Positions 17,668 through 26,291 of a stretch of DNA of 64,000 bases are shown piece by piece (positions within the stretch are counted from its first letter, which is position 1; every line of letters starts with the position of its first letter). Where the stretch lies: contig NZ_JAIXHL010000014.1 of assembly GCF_030145815.1 (NCBI RefSeq), forward strand, positions 1 through 64,000, written 5' to 3'. Source of the DNA: Sphingomonas sp. GTDB lineage: Bacteria > Pseudomonadota > Alphaproteobacteria > Sphingomonadales > Sphingomonadaceae. Position numbers and translations under genes: made by a program. The notes under the pieces are model-generated. The model saw nothing but the letters and a program-made list of their open reading frames with translations, was not told the DNA's origin and made no database searches.

Positions 17668-18468
17668 TCAGCCGCGCACCCGTGTCGCCAGCGCCTGCGC
17701 CCCGGCGGGCGCCCGCACCTTTCCGCCGTGGATCAGGAACACAAAGGTTTCGCGCGGTGTCGCGGGCGGATCGCCCTCCGCGACATAGGGCAGGCCCGCT
17801 GGCCGCCCGCCGGCTGCCCAGCACGTCGCCGCTTCCGCCCAGCGATCCAGCTCGGCCTCGGGATAGCAAAGCGGGTTGTCGTCCTCCCCCGACTCCAGCC
17901 GCGCATAGACGAAATCGCCGGTCACATCGGCAATCGCGGGGTATTCGGGCGAGTGGGCATAGACGATCGCGACACCCGCATCGCGGCACATCGCCACGAA
18001 CTCGGGCACCGCGAAACTCTGATGCCGCACCTGCACCGCATGGCGCAGCGTCACACCATCATGTGATGCGGGCAGCAGCTTCAAGAACGCCCCGAAATCC
18101 GCCGCGTCGAACTTCTTGGTTGCCATGAACTGCCACAGGATCGGCCCGAGCTTGTCGCCCAGCTCGACAATCCCCTGCCCCACGAACTTGGCGATCGATT
18201 CGCCAGCGTCCGCGAGGACCTTTCTATTGGTGCAATAACGCGATGCCTTGACCGCGAATACGAACCCCTCGGGCACACTCGCCGCCCAGCCGGCAAAGGT
18301 CGCGGGCTTGAACCCCGAATAATAGGTGCCGTTGATCTCGATCGCGCCGAGCTGGCGGCTGGCGAACTCCAGCTCCTTCTTCTGCGCGAGACCGTCAGGG
18401 TAAAAGGTCCCGCGCCAACGTTCGAAGGTCCAGCCACCGATGCCGGTGCGAATGGGTGCGTGCGTCAT
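17668..18468 (-). CDS. DUF72 (YecE-like) protein
   Basis: A 266-aa TIM-barrel-like DUF72 protein. It starts RTGIGGWTFERWRGTFYP, has INGTYYSGFKPATFAGW and the VEVR-type segment HAVQVRHQSF. The family is common in bacteria and archaea but its reaction is unknown. It is upstream of the acyltransferase on the same strand, 44 nt apart, and downstream of DUF2147. Confidence 0.9.
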   Translation of the reverse strand: MTHAPIRTGIGGWTFERWRGTFYPDGLAQKKELEFASRQLGAIEINGTYYSGFKPATFAGWAASVPEGFVFAVKASRYCTNRKVLADAGESIAKFVGQGIVELGDKLGPILWQFMATKKFDAADFGAFLKLLPASHDGVTLRHAVQVRHQSFAVPEFVAMCRDAGVAIVYAHSPEYPAIADVTGDFVYARLESGEDDNPLCYPEAELDRWAEAATCWAAGGRPAGLPYVAEGDPPATPRETFVFLIHGGKVRAPAGAQALATRVRG

Positions 18469-18502
18469 GCCGCGTGCTTAGCGCGCCGCTGCCCGCCTCA
18501 CA

Positions 18503-18958
18503 TCACGAAATACGCGTCCAGGTCTGCGACTTGCAGATAAAGCCGAGCACGCAGCCCTTGCCGATCATCGCATTGCCCTGGACGCGCATCTGGCCGCTAA
18601 AGGTGCGGTTCATGTCGGGCACGAACACACGGCCCTTATACTGGCCGGGCGCGACCTGCCGGAATTCTCGAAACAGGTTTGCGCCGACCAGCTTGTCGGT
18701 GCCGCCCCTGCGCGCATCGGCCTTGGCCTTGTCGCTCGCCCAGATCACCGTCCCGCACATGCGGTCGTCGCCGCATGGGGTGATGCGGATATGCACGCTG
18801 TTACTCGGGTTGCGCCATTCGCTCGACACCAGCTGCGTCGCGCCATTGCCGGCGGCGGTGGCGCCACCCAGCGGCGCGGCCAGCATCGCCAGCCCGGCCA
18901 CCGCCATCATCCATGCCCGCGGACGCGCCGTGCGCCGCACCGGTCCCTCGATCGTCAT
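18503..18958 (-). CDS. DUF2147 secreted protein
   Basis: A 151-aa protein with an N-terminal signal peptide (about 15-36, cleaved near ATAAG) and one DUF2147 domain: SEWRNPSNSVHIRITPCGDDRMCGTVIWAS, then GKGCVLGFICKSQTWTR at the C-terminus. Domain members are small periplasmic beta proteins of unknown role. Two Cys pairs may form disulfides. It ends 34 nt before DUF72 on the same strand. Confidence 0.85.
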   Translation of the reverse strand: MTIEGPVRRTARPRAWMMAVAGLAMLAAPLGGATAAGNGATQLVSSEWRNPSNSVHIRITPCGDDRMCGTVIWASDKAKADARRGGTDKLVGANLFREFRQVAPGQYKGRVFVPDMNRTFSGQMRVQGNAMIGKGCVLGFICKSQTWTRIS

Positions 18959-19149
18959 GGTCTAAACTCCTGTATGTCCGTCGGAATCGCGCTTCCGCGC
19001 GCTGAAATCCTGTTTGAACAGATAATTAGGGGCCAGACCCGGCGCGAAAAGGGCGGGAAGGGGGCAATTTGCGAAACGCCGCGTTCGCGAAGTGTCGCGC
19101 GCGGCAATCGGTTCAGCGACATAGCGGATGGTGCTGCCACCGCGGCGAC

Positions 19150-19224
19150 TGGAGCGGGCGAAGGGATTCGAACCCTCGACCCCAACCTTGGCAAGGTTGT
19201 GCTCTACCCCTGAGCTACGCCCGC
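19150..19224 (-). tRNA. tRNA-Gly (anticodon GCC)
   Basis: The minus strand folds as a complete cloverleaf: acceptor GCGGGCG/CGCCCGC, D arm GCTCAGGGGTAGAGC, anticodon loop CTTGCCAAG with anticodon GCC, and T arm GAGGGTTCGAATCCCTT. Discriminator T and CCA (19152-19150) are encoded. No intron is present. Confidence 0.97.
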
Positions 19225-19278
19225 TCTCTGGCGCCATATGTGCCCACTCGCAGCGGAGGGGGCGGGGCAAGGTGGCGG

Positions 19279-19307
19279 CCTCTAGCAGCGGGTTTGTGGG
19301 TCTGCAA
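19279..19307 (-). promoter_or_regulatory. Predicted promoter of tRNA-Gly
   Basis: TTGCAG (19307-19302), 17 bases, then TAGAGG (19284-19279) on the minus strand. This gives a start near 19272, about 48 nt before the tRNA 5' end. The spacing matches the other promoters noted in this window. Confidence 0.45.
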
Positions 19308-19411
19308 GGGGGAAGTTGCGGGATTCGCGATTCCCGCTCAGGGGGTTGGCCCTGAGCCCGCGAGCGCCCAAATAGGGCGCAACGCATTGCTCGAACGACA
19401 AGGGATTCGCC

Positions 19412-20323
19412 GTGGCCACGCTAGGACTTTCCGCCGCCGACAAGGACGCCGTCGAGGCATTTCGCCGCGACATCGCCGAACCGTCGATGACGAAGCTCGT
19501 CATCCTCGATTTCTGGGCGGAATGGTGCGGGCCGTGCAAGGCGCTCGCCCCGGTGCTGGAAAAGGTCGCGGCGGACTATGCCGACAAGGGCGTGATGCTC
19601 GCCAAGATCGACGTCGACGCGAATCAGTTCATCGCCGCGCAGTTCCAGGTGCGATCGATCCCGACCGTCTATGCGATGTTCCAGGGCCAGCTGGTCGCAG
19701 ACCTGACCAACGCGCGCACCGAATCGCAGCTCAAGGCGATGCTCGACCAGATCCTGCGCCAGATTCCGGTCGAAAGCGACGAGGCCGCGCAGGCCGCCGA
19801 GCTCGAGCCGCTACTGGCGATGGGCGAAGAGGTGCTGGCGGGCGGCGAGACCGAACGCGCGCTGTCGATCTTCGAACAGATTGCCGAGATCGCCCCCGAC
19901 AATGCACAAGCCGCCGCCGGTCGCGCCCGTGCATTGACCGCGCTCGCGCGACTCGATGAGGCCGCCGCCGTGCTCGCCGCTTTGCCAGATGACGCCGCCA
20001 AGGCGCCCGAGGTCGAACGCGCCCGCGCCGCACTCAGCCTGGCACAGGAGGCTCCCGCCGCTGCCGGTGACGATGAACTCGGCGAACTGCGCGCCAAGGC
20101 CGCGACCGGCGACATGGAGGCACGCTACGAGCTGGCCGGCGCGCTGATGGGCAGCGACCGTCAGGCTGCGGCCGACACGCTGCTGGCGATGATCGCCGAG
20201 GATAAGGAATGGAATGACGGCGCCGCCCGCGCGCGACTGCTCAAGCTGTTCGAAGCGGTCGGGCTCGAGGATCCGTGGGTGTCGGCACATCGCCGCAAGC
20301 TGTCCGCGATCCTGTTCGGATGA
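19412..20323 (+). CDS. Thioredoxin-TPR co-chaperone (YbbN/CnoX-like)
   Basis: A 303-aa protein with an N-terminal thioredoxin domain (about 10-115, active site WCGPC with Cys 39 and 42, and the cis-Pro in RSIPT) and a C-terminal helical TPR-like region (about 130-300). This architecture is that of YbbN/CnoX, which protects proteins from oxidation and hands them to chaperones. Unlike E. coli CnoX, the CXXC is intact, so it may be redox-active. The start is GTG at 19412. Its stop overlaps the next start (ATGA). Confidence 0.9.
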   Translation: MATLGLSAADKDAVEAFRRDIAEPSMTKLVILDFWAEWCGPCKALAPVLEKVAADYADKGVMLAKIDVDANQFIAAQFQVRSIPTVYAMFQGQLVADLTNARTESQLKAMLDQILRQIPVESDEAAQAAELEPLLAMGEEVLAGGETERALSIFEQIAEIAPDNAQAAAGRARALTALARLDEAAAVLAALPDDAAKAPEVERARAALSLAQEAPAAAGDDELGELRAKAATGDMEARYELAGALMGSDRQAAADTLLAMIAEDKEWNDGAARARLLKLFEAVGLEDPWVSAHRRKLSAILFG

Positions 20324-20940
20324 CCGCATTGGCGACCGGCACGCGCCTCTCGATCTTCCCGCTGCCCGGGGCGCTGCTGTTCCCCGGCATGCATTTGCCG
20401 CTGCATATTTTCGAGCCGCGCTACCGGGCGATGGTCAATGACAGCCTTGCCCGCGACCGCCGCATCGCGATGATTCAGCCCAAGGGGGGCGGGGACAAGC
20501 CGCCCTTGTTCGAGATCGGCTGTGTCGGCCGCATTGCCGATGTCGAGGCGATGGAGGATGGCCGCTTCAACGTGGTGCTGGAGGGGCTGTCGCGCTTCCG
20601 GATCTTGCGTGAGCTGGAGGTGACCACCCTGTTCCGCCAGGTCGAGGCCGAGCTGATCGCCGACCCGGTCGACGAAACCCTGTCGATGGGTGCCCGCGCC
20701 GCACTCGAACTCGAATCGCGCCGCTTTGCCGAGGTGCAGGGCTATGCCGTCGACTGGGAAGCGGTCGCGCGGCTCGATGACCAGAATCTCGTCAACGGCA
20801 TCGCCCAGATCGCCCCCTTCGACCCCGCCGCAAAACAGGCGCTGCTGGAAGCCGACACCATCGCCGACCGCGCCGAGCTGATCATCCAGCTGATGCAGTT
20901 TTTCGGCCGGCACGAGGGGGAAGAGGGGACGTTGCAGTGA
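20320..20940 (+). CDS. Lon N-terminal (LON substrate-binding) domain protein
   Basis: A 206-aa stand-alone LON substrate-binding domain: FPLPGALLFPGMHLPLHIFEPRYR followed by DRRIAMIQPK, IGCVGRI and ALEGLSRFRI-type strands, then a helical end. There is no ATPase or protease domain. The product is coupled to the thioredoxin-TPR gene by a four-base overlap, an arrangement common in alphaproteobacteria, which hints at a protein quality-control role. Confidence 0.88.
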   Translation: MTALATGTRLSIFPLPGALLFPGMHLPLHIFEPRYRAMVNDSLARDRRIAMIQPKGGGDKPPLFEIGCVGRIADVEAMEDGRFNVVLEGLSRFRILRELEVTTLFRQVEAELIADPVDETLSMGARAALELESRRFAEVQGYAVDWEAVARLDDQNLVNGIAQIAPFDPAAKQALLEADTIADRAELIIQLMQFFGRHEGEEGTLQ

Positions 20941-20957
20941 CCCGTTCCCCTCGCGTC

Positions 20958-20978
20958 GTCCCGGACTCGACCCGGGAC
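20958..20978. repeat. REP-type palindrome
   Basis: GTCCCGG, 7-nt spacer, CCGGGAC. The sequence resembles the short GC-rich palindromes scattered in sphingomonad intergenic DNA; related units occur at 21321, 53956 and 54034 in this window. Confidence 0.6.
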
Positions 20979-21030
20979 AGGGCTTTTCTTTGCGAGCGGC
21001 GAACGCCAGCCATGAAGGGGGCTAAAGGAA

Positions 21031-21291
21031 GTGGTCAAGCTAGTCCTCGGAGCGGAGCATGACCTCGCGCTCACCAACACTCTGCTCGATGTGCTTCGCG
21101 AATTGGGCGCGGAGGAAGTTTTCCGAAACTGGGGCGTAGCCGGCTCTCAGGAAATCAATACCTTACAGTACAAGCTCGACGGAACGCCGCTGACTGTCGA
21201 GGCCGAAACCTACATCGGCCTGTCGCTCTCAGGTGACGAGCTGGCAATTCAGTCGATTGTTGACCGCGTCAGAGACCGCAAGCGAGGCTAA
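21031..21291 (+). CDS. Hypothetical small protein (86 aa)
   Basis: A GTG-started 86-aa ORF with GGAAGTG-type upstream sequence (AAAGGAA). The product has alternating helix and strand pattern (LGAEHDLALTNTLLDVLRELGAEE, TLTVEAETYIGLSLSG) and looks soluble. No family was recognised. Its codon use is less GC3-biased than that of its neighbours, and it lies between two REP-type palindromes, so it may be a later insertion. Confidence 0.6.
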   Translation: MVKLVLGAEHDLALTNTLLDVLRELGAEEVFRNWGVAGSQEINTLQYKLDGTPLTVEAETYIGLSLSGDELAIQSIVDRVRDRKRG

Positions 21292-21320
21292 CGCCTCACG
21301 CATCCACTCCAAGAAGCCCA

Positions 21321-21341
21321 GCCCCGGCTCAAGGCCGGGGC
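21321..21341. repeat. REP-type palindrome
   Basis: GCCCCGGC, 5-nt spacer, GCCGGGGC. It lies between the 86-aa gene and the convergent hydroxylase gene, where it could also act as a transcript-end hairpin. Confidence 0.6.
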
Positions 21342-21356
21342 GACGGTGGTAATGAT

Positions 21357-22574
21357 CTACGCCATCTCCCCATGCAGCAATCGCGGCACCTTGCCCGATT
21401 CGCCGCGTGCTTCGGCCATGAACCAGTTTTTCAGCGTCGGCACCTTGTCCACCGCCGACAGCCCGAACCGCCGCGCCGCGTTCGCCGCGCCGCCCGGAAG
21501 GCCGAACAGATGCGTCAGCGCGTCGGTGGCGATGCTGACCATCATCGTGTCGAGGCTGCGCCAGCGTTCGTAGCGCGACAGCAGGGCGGGATCGCACATG
21601 TCGAGCCCCAGCCTTTTCCCCTCGACCAGCACCTCGACCAAAGCTGCCACGTCGCGGAAGCCGACATTGACCCCCTGCCCCGCAATCGGGTGGATGCCGT
21701 GCGCGGCGTCGCCGACCAGCGCCAGCCGCTCCGCCGTGATCTTCGCGGCATGGTGGAAGCCGAGCGGATAGCTGAAGCGCGGCCCAAGCGGCCCGAGCTT
21801 GCCGAGGAACCCGCCCATCTTCTTGTCCGCCTCGGCGAGAAAGCCGCGTTCGGACAGCTTCATCATCCCCGCCTCTTCGCTGCGCTTCACCGACCACACG
21901 ATCGCCGAACGGTGGCCGTTTTCGTCATCACGCAGCGGAAGAATCGCGAACGGCCCCTGCGGGTAGAAGATCTCGAACGCGGTATTCTCGTGGCTATGCT
22001 CGTGATGGAGCGAGGTCACGATCGCCGCGTGATCGTAGTTCCAGCGCGCCACCCGCAGCAGCGCGGCGTCGCGCGTCGGCGATGCACGCCCCTCAGCGCC
22101 GATCAGCAATTGCGCGCGCACTGTCTCACCCGAATCAAGCGTCGCGGTGACACCAGCCGCGTCGCGCTCGACCGACACCGCGCGCGTCTTCATCCGCACA
22201 TCGGCCAGCGGCGCACGCTCCGCCGCCGCCATCAGCGCCCGGCGCAGGTCGCGATTCTCGAACATCGTGCCGAGCGCGCCCTCCCCCTCCTGCGGATCGA
22301 AATCGAGCTTGCCGGGCTTCAACCCATCCGACACGCGAATGCTCTCGATCGGGCACCCCTTGCCCGCCAGATCATCGGCGAGGCCGATTGCCTCCAGCAT
22401 GCGCAGCGGCGCGGCGGCGATGGCGGATGCGCGCCCGTCATGGCTGGCCGCCAGGATTGCGTCCGGGTCCGCCGGGTCGATCACGATGCTGGAGATGCCA
22501 TGCGCGTCGAGCGCCACGGCAAGCGCGCTCCCGACCAGTCCGCCGCCGAGAATGAGAAGGTCTGCCTGGGTCAT
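21357..22574 (-). CDS. ubiH: UbiH/UbiF-family FAD hydroxylase (ubiquinone synthesis)
   Basis: A 405-aa flavin monooxygenase. The N-terminal Rossmann motif is LLILGGGLVGSALAVAL, the middle has LLIGAEGRASPTRDAA, and the second FAD signature is LALVGDAAHGIHPIAGQGVN with the GQGVNVGFRD of the UbiH/UbiF/UbiL group. These enzymes add hydroxyl groups to the ubiquinone ring. Which ring position is modified cannot be decided from sequence alone. It is divergent from ftsK. Confidence 0.88.
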   Translation of the reverse strand: MTQADLLILGGGLVGSALAVALDAHGISSIVIDPADPDAILAASHDGRASAIAAAPLRMLEAIGLADDLAGKGCPIESIRVSDGLKPGKLDFDPQEGEGALGTMFENRDLRRALMAAAERAPLADVRMKTRAVSVERDAAGVTATLDSGETVRAQLLIGAEGRASPTRDAALLRVARWNYDHAAIVTSLHHEHSHENTAFEIFYPQGPFAILPLRDDENGHRSAIVWSVKRSEEAGMMKLSERGFLAEADKKMGGFLGKLGPLGPRFSYPLGFHHAAKITAERLALVGDAAHGIHPIAGQGVNVGFRDVAALVEVLVEGKRLGLDMCDPALLSRYERWRSLDTMMVSIATDALTHLFGLPGGAANAARRFGLSAVDKVPTLKNWFMAEARGESGKVPRLLHGEMA

Positions 22575-22650
22575 ATCCCGCAGTTAGGCGCTCGCTCGCC
22601 TTGACGCCAGAGTCCACAAGGGGGATGATTGGAACGATTATCGAACACGG

Positions 22651-24966
22651 GTGGGAATGATGGCGAGCCGGGCGCAGCCGATGCTGTGGCGTGACACGAT
22701 GCGGGCAGGGGCACGACGGAGCGGCGCGCTGATCGGCGCGATCGCGCTGTTCGCGCTGACGCTGGCCGGGGTGCTCGCGATCGGGACCTACAATGGCGAG
22801 GATCCCTCGCTCAACACCGCCGCTGGCGGCCCGGCGCGCAACCTGCTGGGTGAGCCGGGCGCGTGGCTCGCCGACCTGTTGCTCGCGATCGGCGGCCTGC
22901 CCATCGTGCTGCTCGCTCCGGTCGGGATCATCATAGGCCTGCGGTTGTGGCGCGGCGAGGGGGCTGGGAACTGGCGGCGCATGCTGTTCGGCGCGCTCGG
23001 CGGCATTGCGCTCATGGGCGCGGCGCTCGCGTCGATCTCCAGTGTCGCGGTGATGGAGCTGCCCGGCGGATGGGGCGGGCTGTTCGGCCTTGCGGTGGTC
23101 AGCGCAGTGCGCGGGCTGCTCGGCCTAAGCGGAGACGCGACGGTCGCCTTGTGGGGCACCCGCGCGGTCGGGCTGGTCCTTGGCATCGGCGGCGTGATCC
23201 TGTGGGCGCGCAGCGTGCAGTTCGACTTCCGCCAGCATATCCGCCTGCCGCGCAAGCCGCAGCGTGAGGCGGTCGGCGCGCTGCCGTTCGACACCGATGT
23301 CGACGATGCCGACGACGTCTTCACCCCCGCCGCCCCGCGGCCGCGCAAGCTCGCGCTGCCCGACGAACGCCCCGGCCCGGTCATCGCCGACCGCACCCCC
23401 GCACCCCAGCCGCCCAAGGCCAAGCCGGTTCAGGCGACGCTGGACTTCAAGGGGACCTATCAGCTTCCCCCGCTCAAACTGCTCAAGGAGCCGACCAAGA
23501 GCGGAACCGCCGCGATCGACAAGGCGGCGCTGGAGCGCAACGCCCGCCTGCTCGAATCGGTGCTCGACGACTTCCATGTGAAGGGCCAGATCGTCGAAGT
23601 CCGCCCCGGCCCGGTGGTGACGATGTACGAACTCGAACCCGCATCGGGCATCAAGGCGAGCCGCGTCGTCCAGCTCGCCGACGATATCGCGCGCAACATG
23701 TCCGCCGTTTCCGCGCGCGTCGCGACGATCCCCGGCCGAAGCGTGATCGGCATCGAACTGCCCAATGTGAAGCGCGAAACCGTGTCGCTCCACGAACTGA
23801 TCGGCAGCGAGACGTTCGAGGATCTGGGCGCGCAGCTCCCGATCGTGCTGGGCAAGAATATAGCGGGCGATCCGGTCATCGCCGATCTTGCGCCGATGCC
23901 CCACCTGCTCGTCGCCGGCACCACCGGGTCGGGCAAGTCGGTCGGGCTCAACTGCATGATCCTGTCGCTGCTCTACCGGCTCACCCCGGATCAGTGCCGC
24001 ATGATCATGATCGATCCCAAGATGCTGGAACTCAGCATGTACAAGGATATCCCGCATCTGCTGGCGGACGTGGTTACCGACCCGCCCAAGGCGGTGCGCG
24101 CGCTCAAATGGGCAGTCGAGCAGATGGAGGAACGCTATCGCATGATGGCGTCGGTCAATGTCCGATCCTTGGGCAGCTTTAACGACAAGGTGCGCCAGGC
24201 GCTGGCCAAGGGGCAGAAGCTCGGCCGCAAGGTACAGGTCGGCTACGACCCCGAAACGCGCAAGCCGCTCTATGAGGAAGAAACGCTCGACCTCAATCCG
24301 CTGCCGCAGATCGTGATCATCGTCGACGAGCTCGCCGATCTGATGATGACCGCGGGCAAGGAAGTCGAATTCCTGATCCAGCGTTTGGCACAAAAGGCAC
24401 GTGCGGCGGGCATCCACCTGATCATGGCAACGCAGCGCCCGTCGGTCGATGTCATCACCGGCGTCATCAAGGCGAACTTGCCCACCCGAATCAGCTTCCA
24501 CGTCACGTCGAAGATCGATTCGCGCACGATCCTGGGCGAACAGGGTGCCGAACAGCTGCTCGGCAAGGGCGACATGCTCTACATGCCCGGCGGCAAGCAG
24601 ATCGCCCGCGTCCACGGCCCGTTCGTGTCGGATGAGGAAGTGATGGCAGTCGCCGATCACTGGCGCGCGCAGGGCGCGCCCGACTATATCTCCGCCGTCA
24701 CCGAAGAGCCGGAGGGCGGCGAATTCGCCCTCGACGGCGCCCCGACCGGCGAGGATTCGCCAGAAGAACAACTCTACCGCCGCGCGGCGCAGCTGGTCGC
24801 GGAGAGCCAGAAGGCATCGACGTCATGGCTGCAACGCCAGCTGCGCGTCGGTTACAACAGCGCGGCGCGCTTGGTCGAACGGATGGAAAAGGACGGCCTC
24901 GTCTCGCGCCCCGACCATGTCGGCCGGCGCGAGGTGCTGATGGATCAGGACGGGCGACCGTTGTGA
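22651..24966 (+). CDS. ftsK: DNA translocase FtsK
   Basis: FtsK is the septal DNA pump that clears the chromosome terminus and activates XerCD recombination. The 771-aa protein has an N-terminal region with about four membrane helices (about 26-185), a shortened linker (about 195-270), the motor with Walker A GTTGSGKS at about 424-431 and Walker B IIIVDELADLMM at about 553-565, and a C-terminal gamma winged helix (about 705-770, SWLQRQLRVGYNSAARL) that reads KOPS-type sites. Start may be GTG 22651, ATG 22657 or ATG 22660. The length is typical for alphaproteobacteria, with a linker far shorter than in E. coli. Confidence 0.96.
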   Translation: MGMMASRAQPMLWRDTMRAGARRSGALIGAIALFALTLAGVLAIGTYNGEDPSLNTAAGGPARNLLGEPGAWLADLLLAIGGLPIVLLAPVGIIIGLRLWRGEGAGNWRRMLFGALGGIALMGAALASISSVAVMELPGGWGGLFGLAVVSAVRGLLGLSGDATVALWGTRAVGLVLGIGGVILWARSVQFDFRQHIRLPRKPQREAVGALPFDTDVDDADDVFTPAAPRPRKLALPDERPGPVIADRTPAPQPPKAKPVQATLDFKGTYQLPPLKLLKEPTKSGTAAIDKAALERNARLLESVLDDFHVKGQIVEVRPGPVVTMYELEPASGIKASRVVQLADDIARNMSAVSARVATIPGRSVIGIELPNVKRETVSLHELIGSETFEDLGAQLPIVLGKNIAGDPVIADLAPMPHLLVAGTTGSGKSVGLNCMILSLLYRLTPDQCRMIMIDPKMLELSMYKDIPHLLADVVTDPPKAVRALKWAVEQMEERYRMMASVNVRSLGSFNDKVRQALAKGQKLGRKVQVGYDPETRKPLYEEETLDLNPLPQIVIIVDELADLMMTAGKEVEFLIQRLAQKARAAGIHLIMATQRPSVDVITGVIKANLPTRISFHVTSKIDSRTILGEQGAEQLLGKGDMLYMPGGKQIARVHGPFVSDEEVMAVADHWRAQGAPDYISAVTEEPEGGEFALDGAPTGEDSPEEQLYRRAAQLVAESQKASTSWLQRQLRVGYNSAARLVERMEKDGLVSRPDHVGRREVLMDQDGRPL

Positions 24967-25232
24967 ACGTTGATTTCACAGTCATCAGCGGTGCGGCCTT
25001 CAATATGATTATATTGGGGCCGATTATTTGGGGCGGCCTGTCTCGCAGCGAGTATCACCGAAGCCGCATCTGGATGGCGGTCGGGCTGCCCGCCTCTATC
25101 AATCTGCTTTTCCTAGTGTTCCGAAGCGATTTCTCGCTTGAAGATCGCTTAGCAGGGTTAGCCGTGACCTTGTCTTTGGCGGCCTTGGGCCTAGCCGTCT
25201 CTCGTCGCTTGGATAAGCGAGAATCGCGCTAA
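24963..25232 (+). CDS. Hypothetical small membrane protein
   Basis: An 89-aa ORF whose GTG start overlaps the ftsK stop (GTGA). Three hydrophobic segments are visible (FNMIILGPIIWGGL, IWMAVGLPASINLLFLVF and LAGLAVTLSLAALGLAV), and the C-terminus is basic and charged (RRLDKRESR). No family was recognised. The DNA is richer in A+T and weaker in third-position GC than flanking genes, which suggests a recent arrival or a weakly constrained gene. Its stop overlaps the convergent LysR gene by four bases. Confidence 0.55.
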   Translation: MNVDFTVISGAAFNMIILGPIIWGGLSRSEYHRSRIWMAVGLPASINLLFLVFRSDFSLEDRLAGLAVTLSLAALGLAVSRRLDKRESR

Positions 25233-26119
25233 CTCTCGATATCAAACAACCCGATCAGCCAGTCATGGAACAGCTTCACCGGCCGCTGCTCCAGCGCGCG
25301 GGGGCGGCAGACGAACCAGTAGCTGTACGGGCTCTTCACGCTCGGCTCGCCGAACAGCGTTCCAATGCGCGGATCATCGGGATCGATGCGGTGCGAATCG
25401 AGCATGAAGGCGATTCCCACCCCCTGCGCCGCCGCCTCCAGCAGCAGCGATCCCGAATCGAACAGGTCGATCGACACCGGCTCCAGATCGGGCAGGCCCA
25501 AAGCCGCGCGCCAGATCTCGAAACTGTCGGCCATGTCGCGATGCGCCAGGATCGAATAGCCGGCCAGCTCCTCCGGCCGCCCGATCGCTTCGGGCCCATG
25601 CGCCAGCCGCCGCGCCGCCACCGGGCGGATTCGGTTGCGGTCGAGGCGGCGGCCATACAGAGTCGGCTCGATATCGCGCGCCAGCACGATCGCCGCGTCC
25701 AGCCCGTCGCCCAGCCGCGACATGCCATGTCCGCCGGTATCGATATCGAGGTGGAGCTGCGGATGCACCGCACGCAACGAGGTAAGATAGGGCAGCAGCC
25801 GCTGGCTCGCGAACAGCGACGGCGTGCCCAGCCGCAACCGCAGCACCTCGGTCCCGCTGTTCATGCTCTCGATCGCGTCGCTCATCGTATCGAGCGCCGG
25901 CGCGATCAGACCGAGCAACCGCTCGCCCTCCGCATTCAGCTTCATCGCCTGATGTCGCCGCTCGAACAATTGTTTGCCGATGAATCGCTCGAGCGCCTGA
26001 ACGCGACGGCTCAGCGCGGGCGAGGACAGCGCCAGTTCCTCCGACGCGGCCTTGACCGATCCCAGCCGTGCGACCTGGACAAACGCCTCGATGGCGGTGA
26101 GGGGCGGCAGCCTGCGCAT
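25229..26119 (-). CDS. LysR-family transcriptional regulator
   Basis: A 296-aa LysR-type regulator of the GcvA-like group. The N-terminal winged helix reads LTAIEAFVQVARLGSVKAASEEL followed by LSSPALSRRVQALE, and the C-terminal part is the periplasmic-binding-like effector domain. The cognate effector is unknown. It is transcribed away from the small RNA candidate and the CDC48 gene; the 329-bp divergent region between them holds a dyad at 26219-26237 which may be its operator. Confidence 0.9.
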   Translation of the reverse strand: MRRLPPLTAIEAFVQVARLGSVKAASEELALSSPALSRRVQALERFIGKQLFERRHQAMKLNAEGERLLGLIAPALDTMSDAIESMNSGTEVLRLRLGTPSLFASQRLLPYLTSLRAVHPQLHLDIDTGGHGMSRLGDGLDAAIVLARDIEPTLYGRRLDRNRIRPVAARRLAHGPEAIGRPEELAGYSILAHRDMADSFEIWRAALGLPDLEPVSIDLFDSGSLLLEAAAQGVGIAFMLDSHRIDPDDPRIGTLFGEPSVKSPYSYWFVCRPRALEQRPVKLFHDWLIGLFDIES

Positions 26120-26218
26120 TTTATATTTCTGTGGTGCAGCGTAGCATATTGCAACTCATTCCCCTGGATGCCCGGCGGATGACACCTTTGTCATCGGCAG
26201 TAATCCGCGAATGTTACA

Positions 26219-26237
26219 GATTGCAGAATCTGCAATC
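26219..26237. promoter_or_regulatory. Perfect 9-bp dyad, candidate LysR operator
   Basis: GATTGCAGA-A-TCTGCAATC is a perfect inverted repeat with a single central base. It lies 100 bp upstream of the LysR start and about 40 bp upstream of the -35 element of the small RNA candidate. LysR proteins bind T-N11-A type dyads; this one has the right size but the link is an inference. Confidence 0.4.
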
Positions 26238-26257
26238 GCAACGAACGCTCTTCGCAC

Positions 26258-26286
26258 TTGCACAAAAACTCGCCGCACTGCACATA
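26258..26286 (+). promoter_or_regulatory. Predicted promoter of the small RNA candidate
   Basis: TTGCAC (26258-26263), 17-base spacer, CACATA (26281-26286). The start would be near 26292. The -10 is only a moderate match. Confidence 0.4.
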
Positions 26287-26291
26287 GGACG

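Noticed and set aside
23125-24771. Minus-strand frame of 548 codons opposite ftsK
   Set aside because: Shadow of ftsK, with His/Arg/Asp-rich composition and no recognisable fold.
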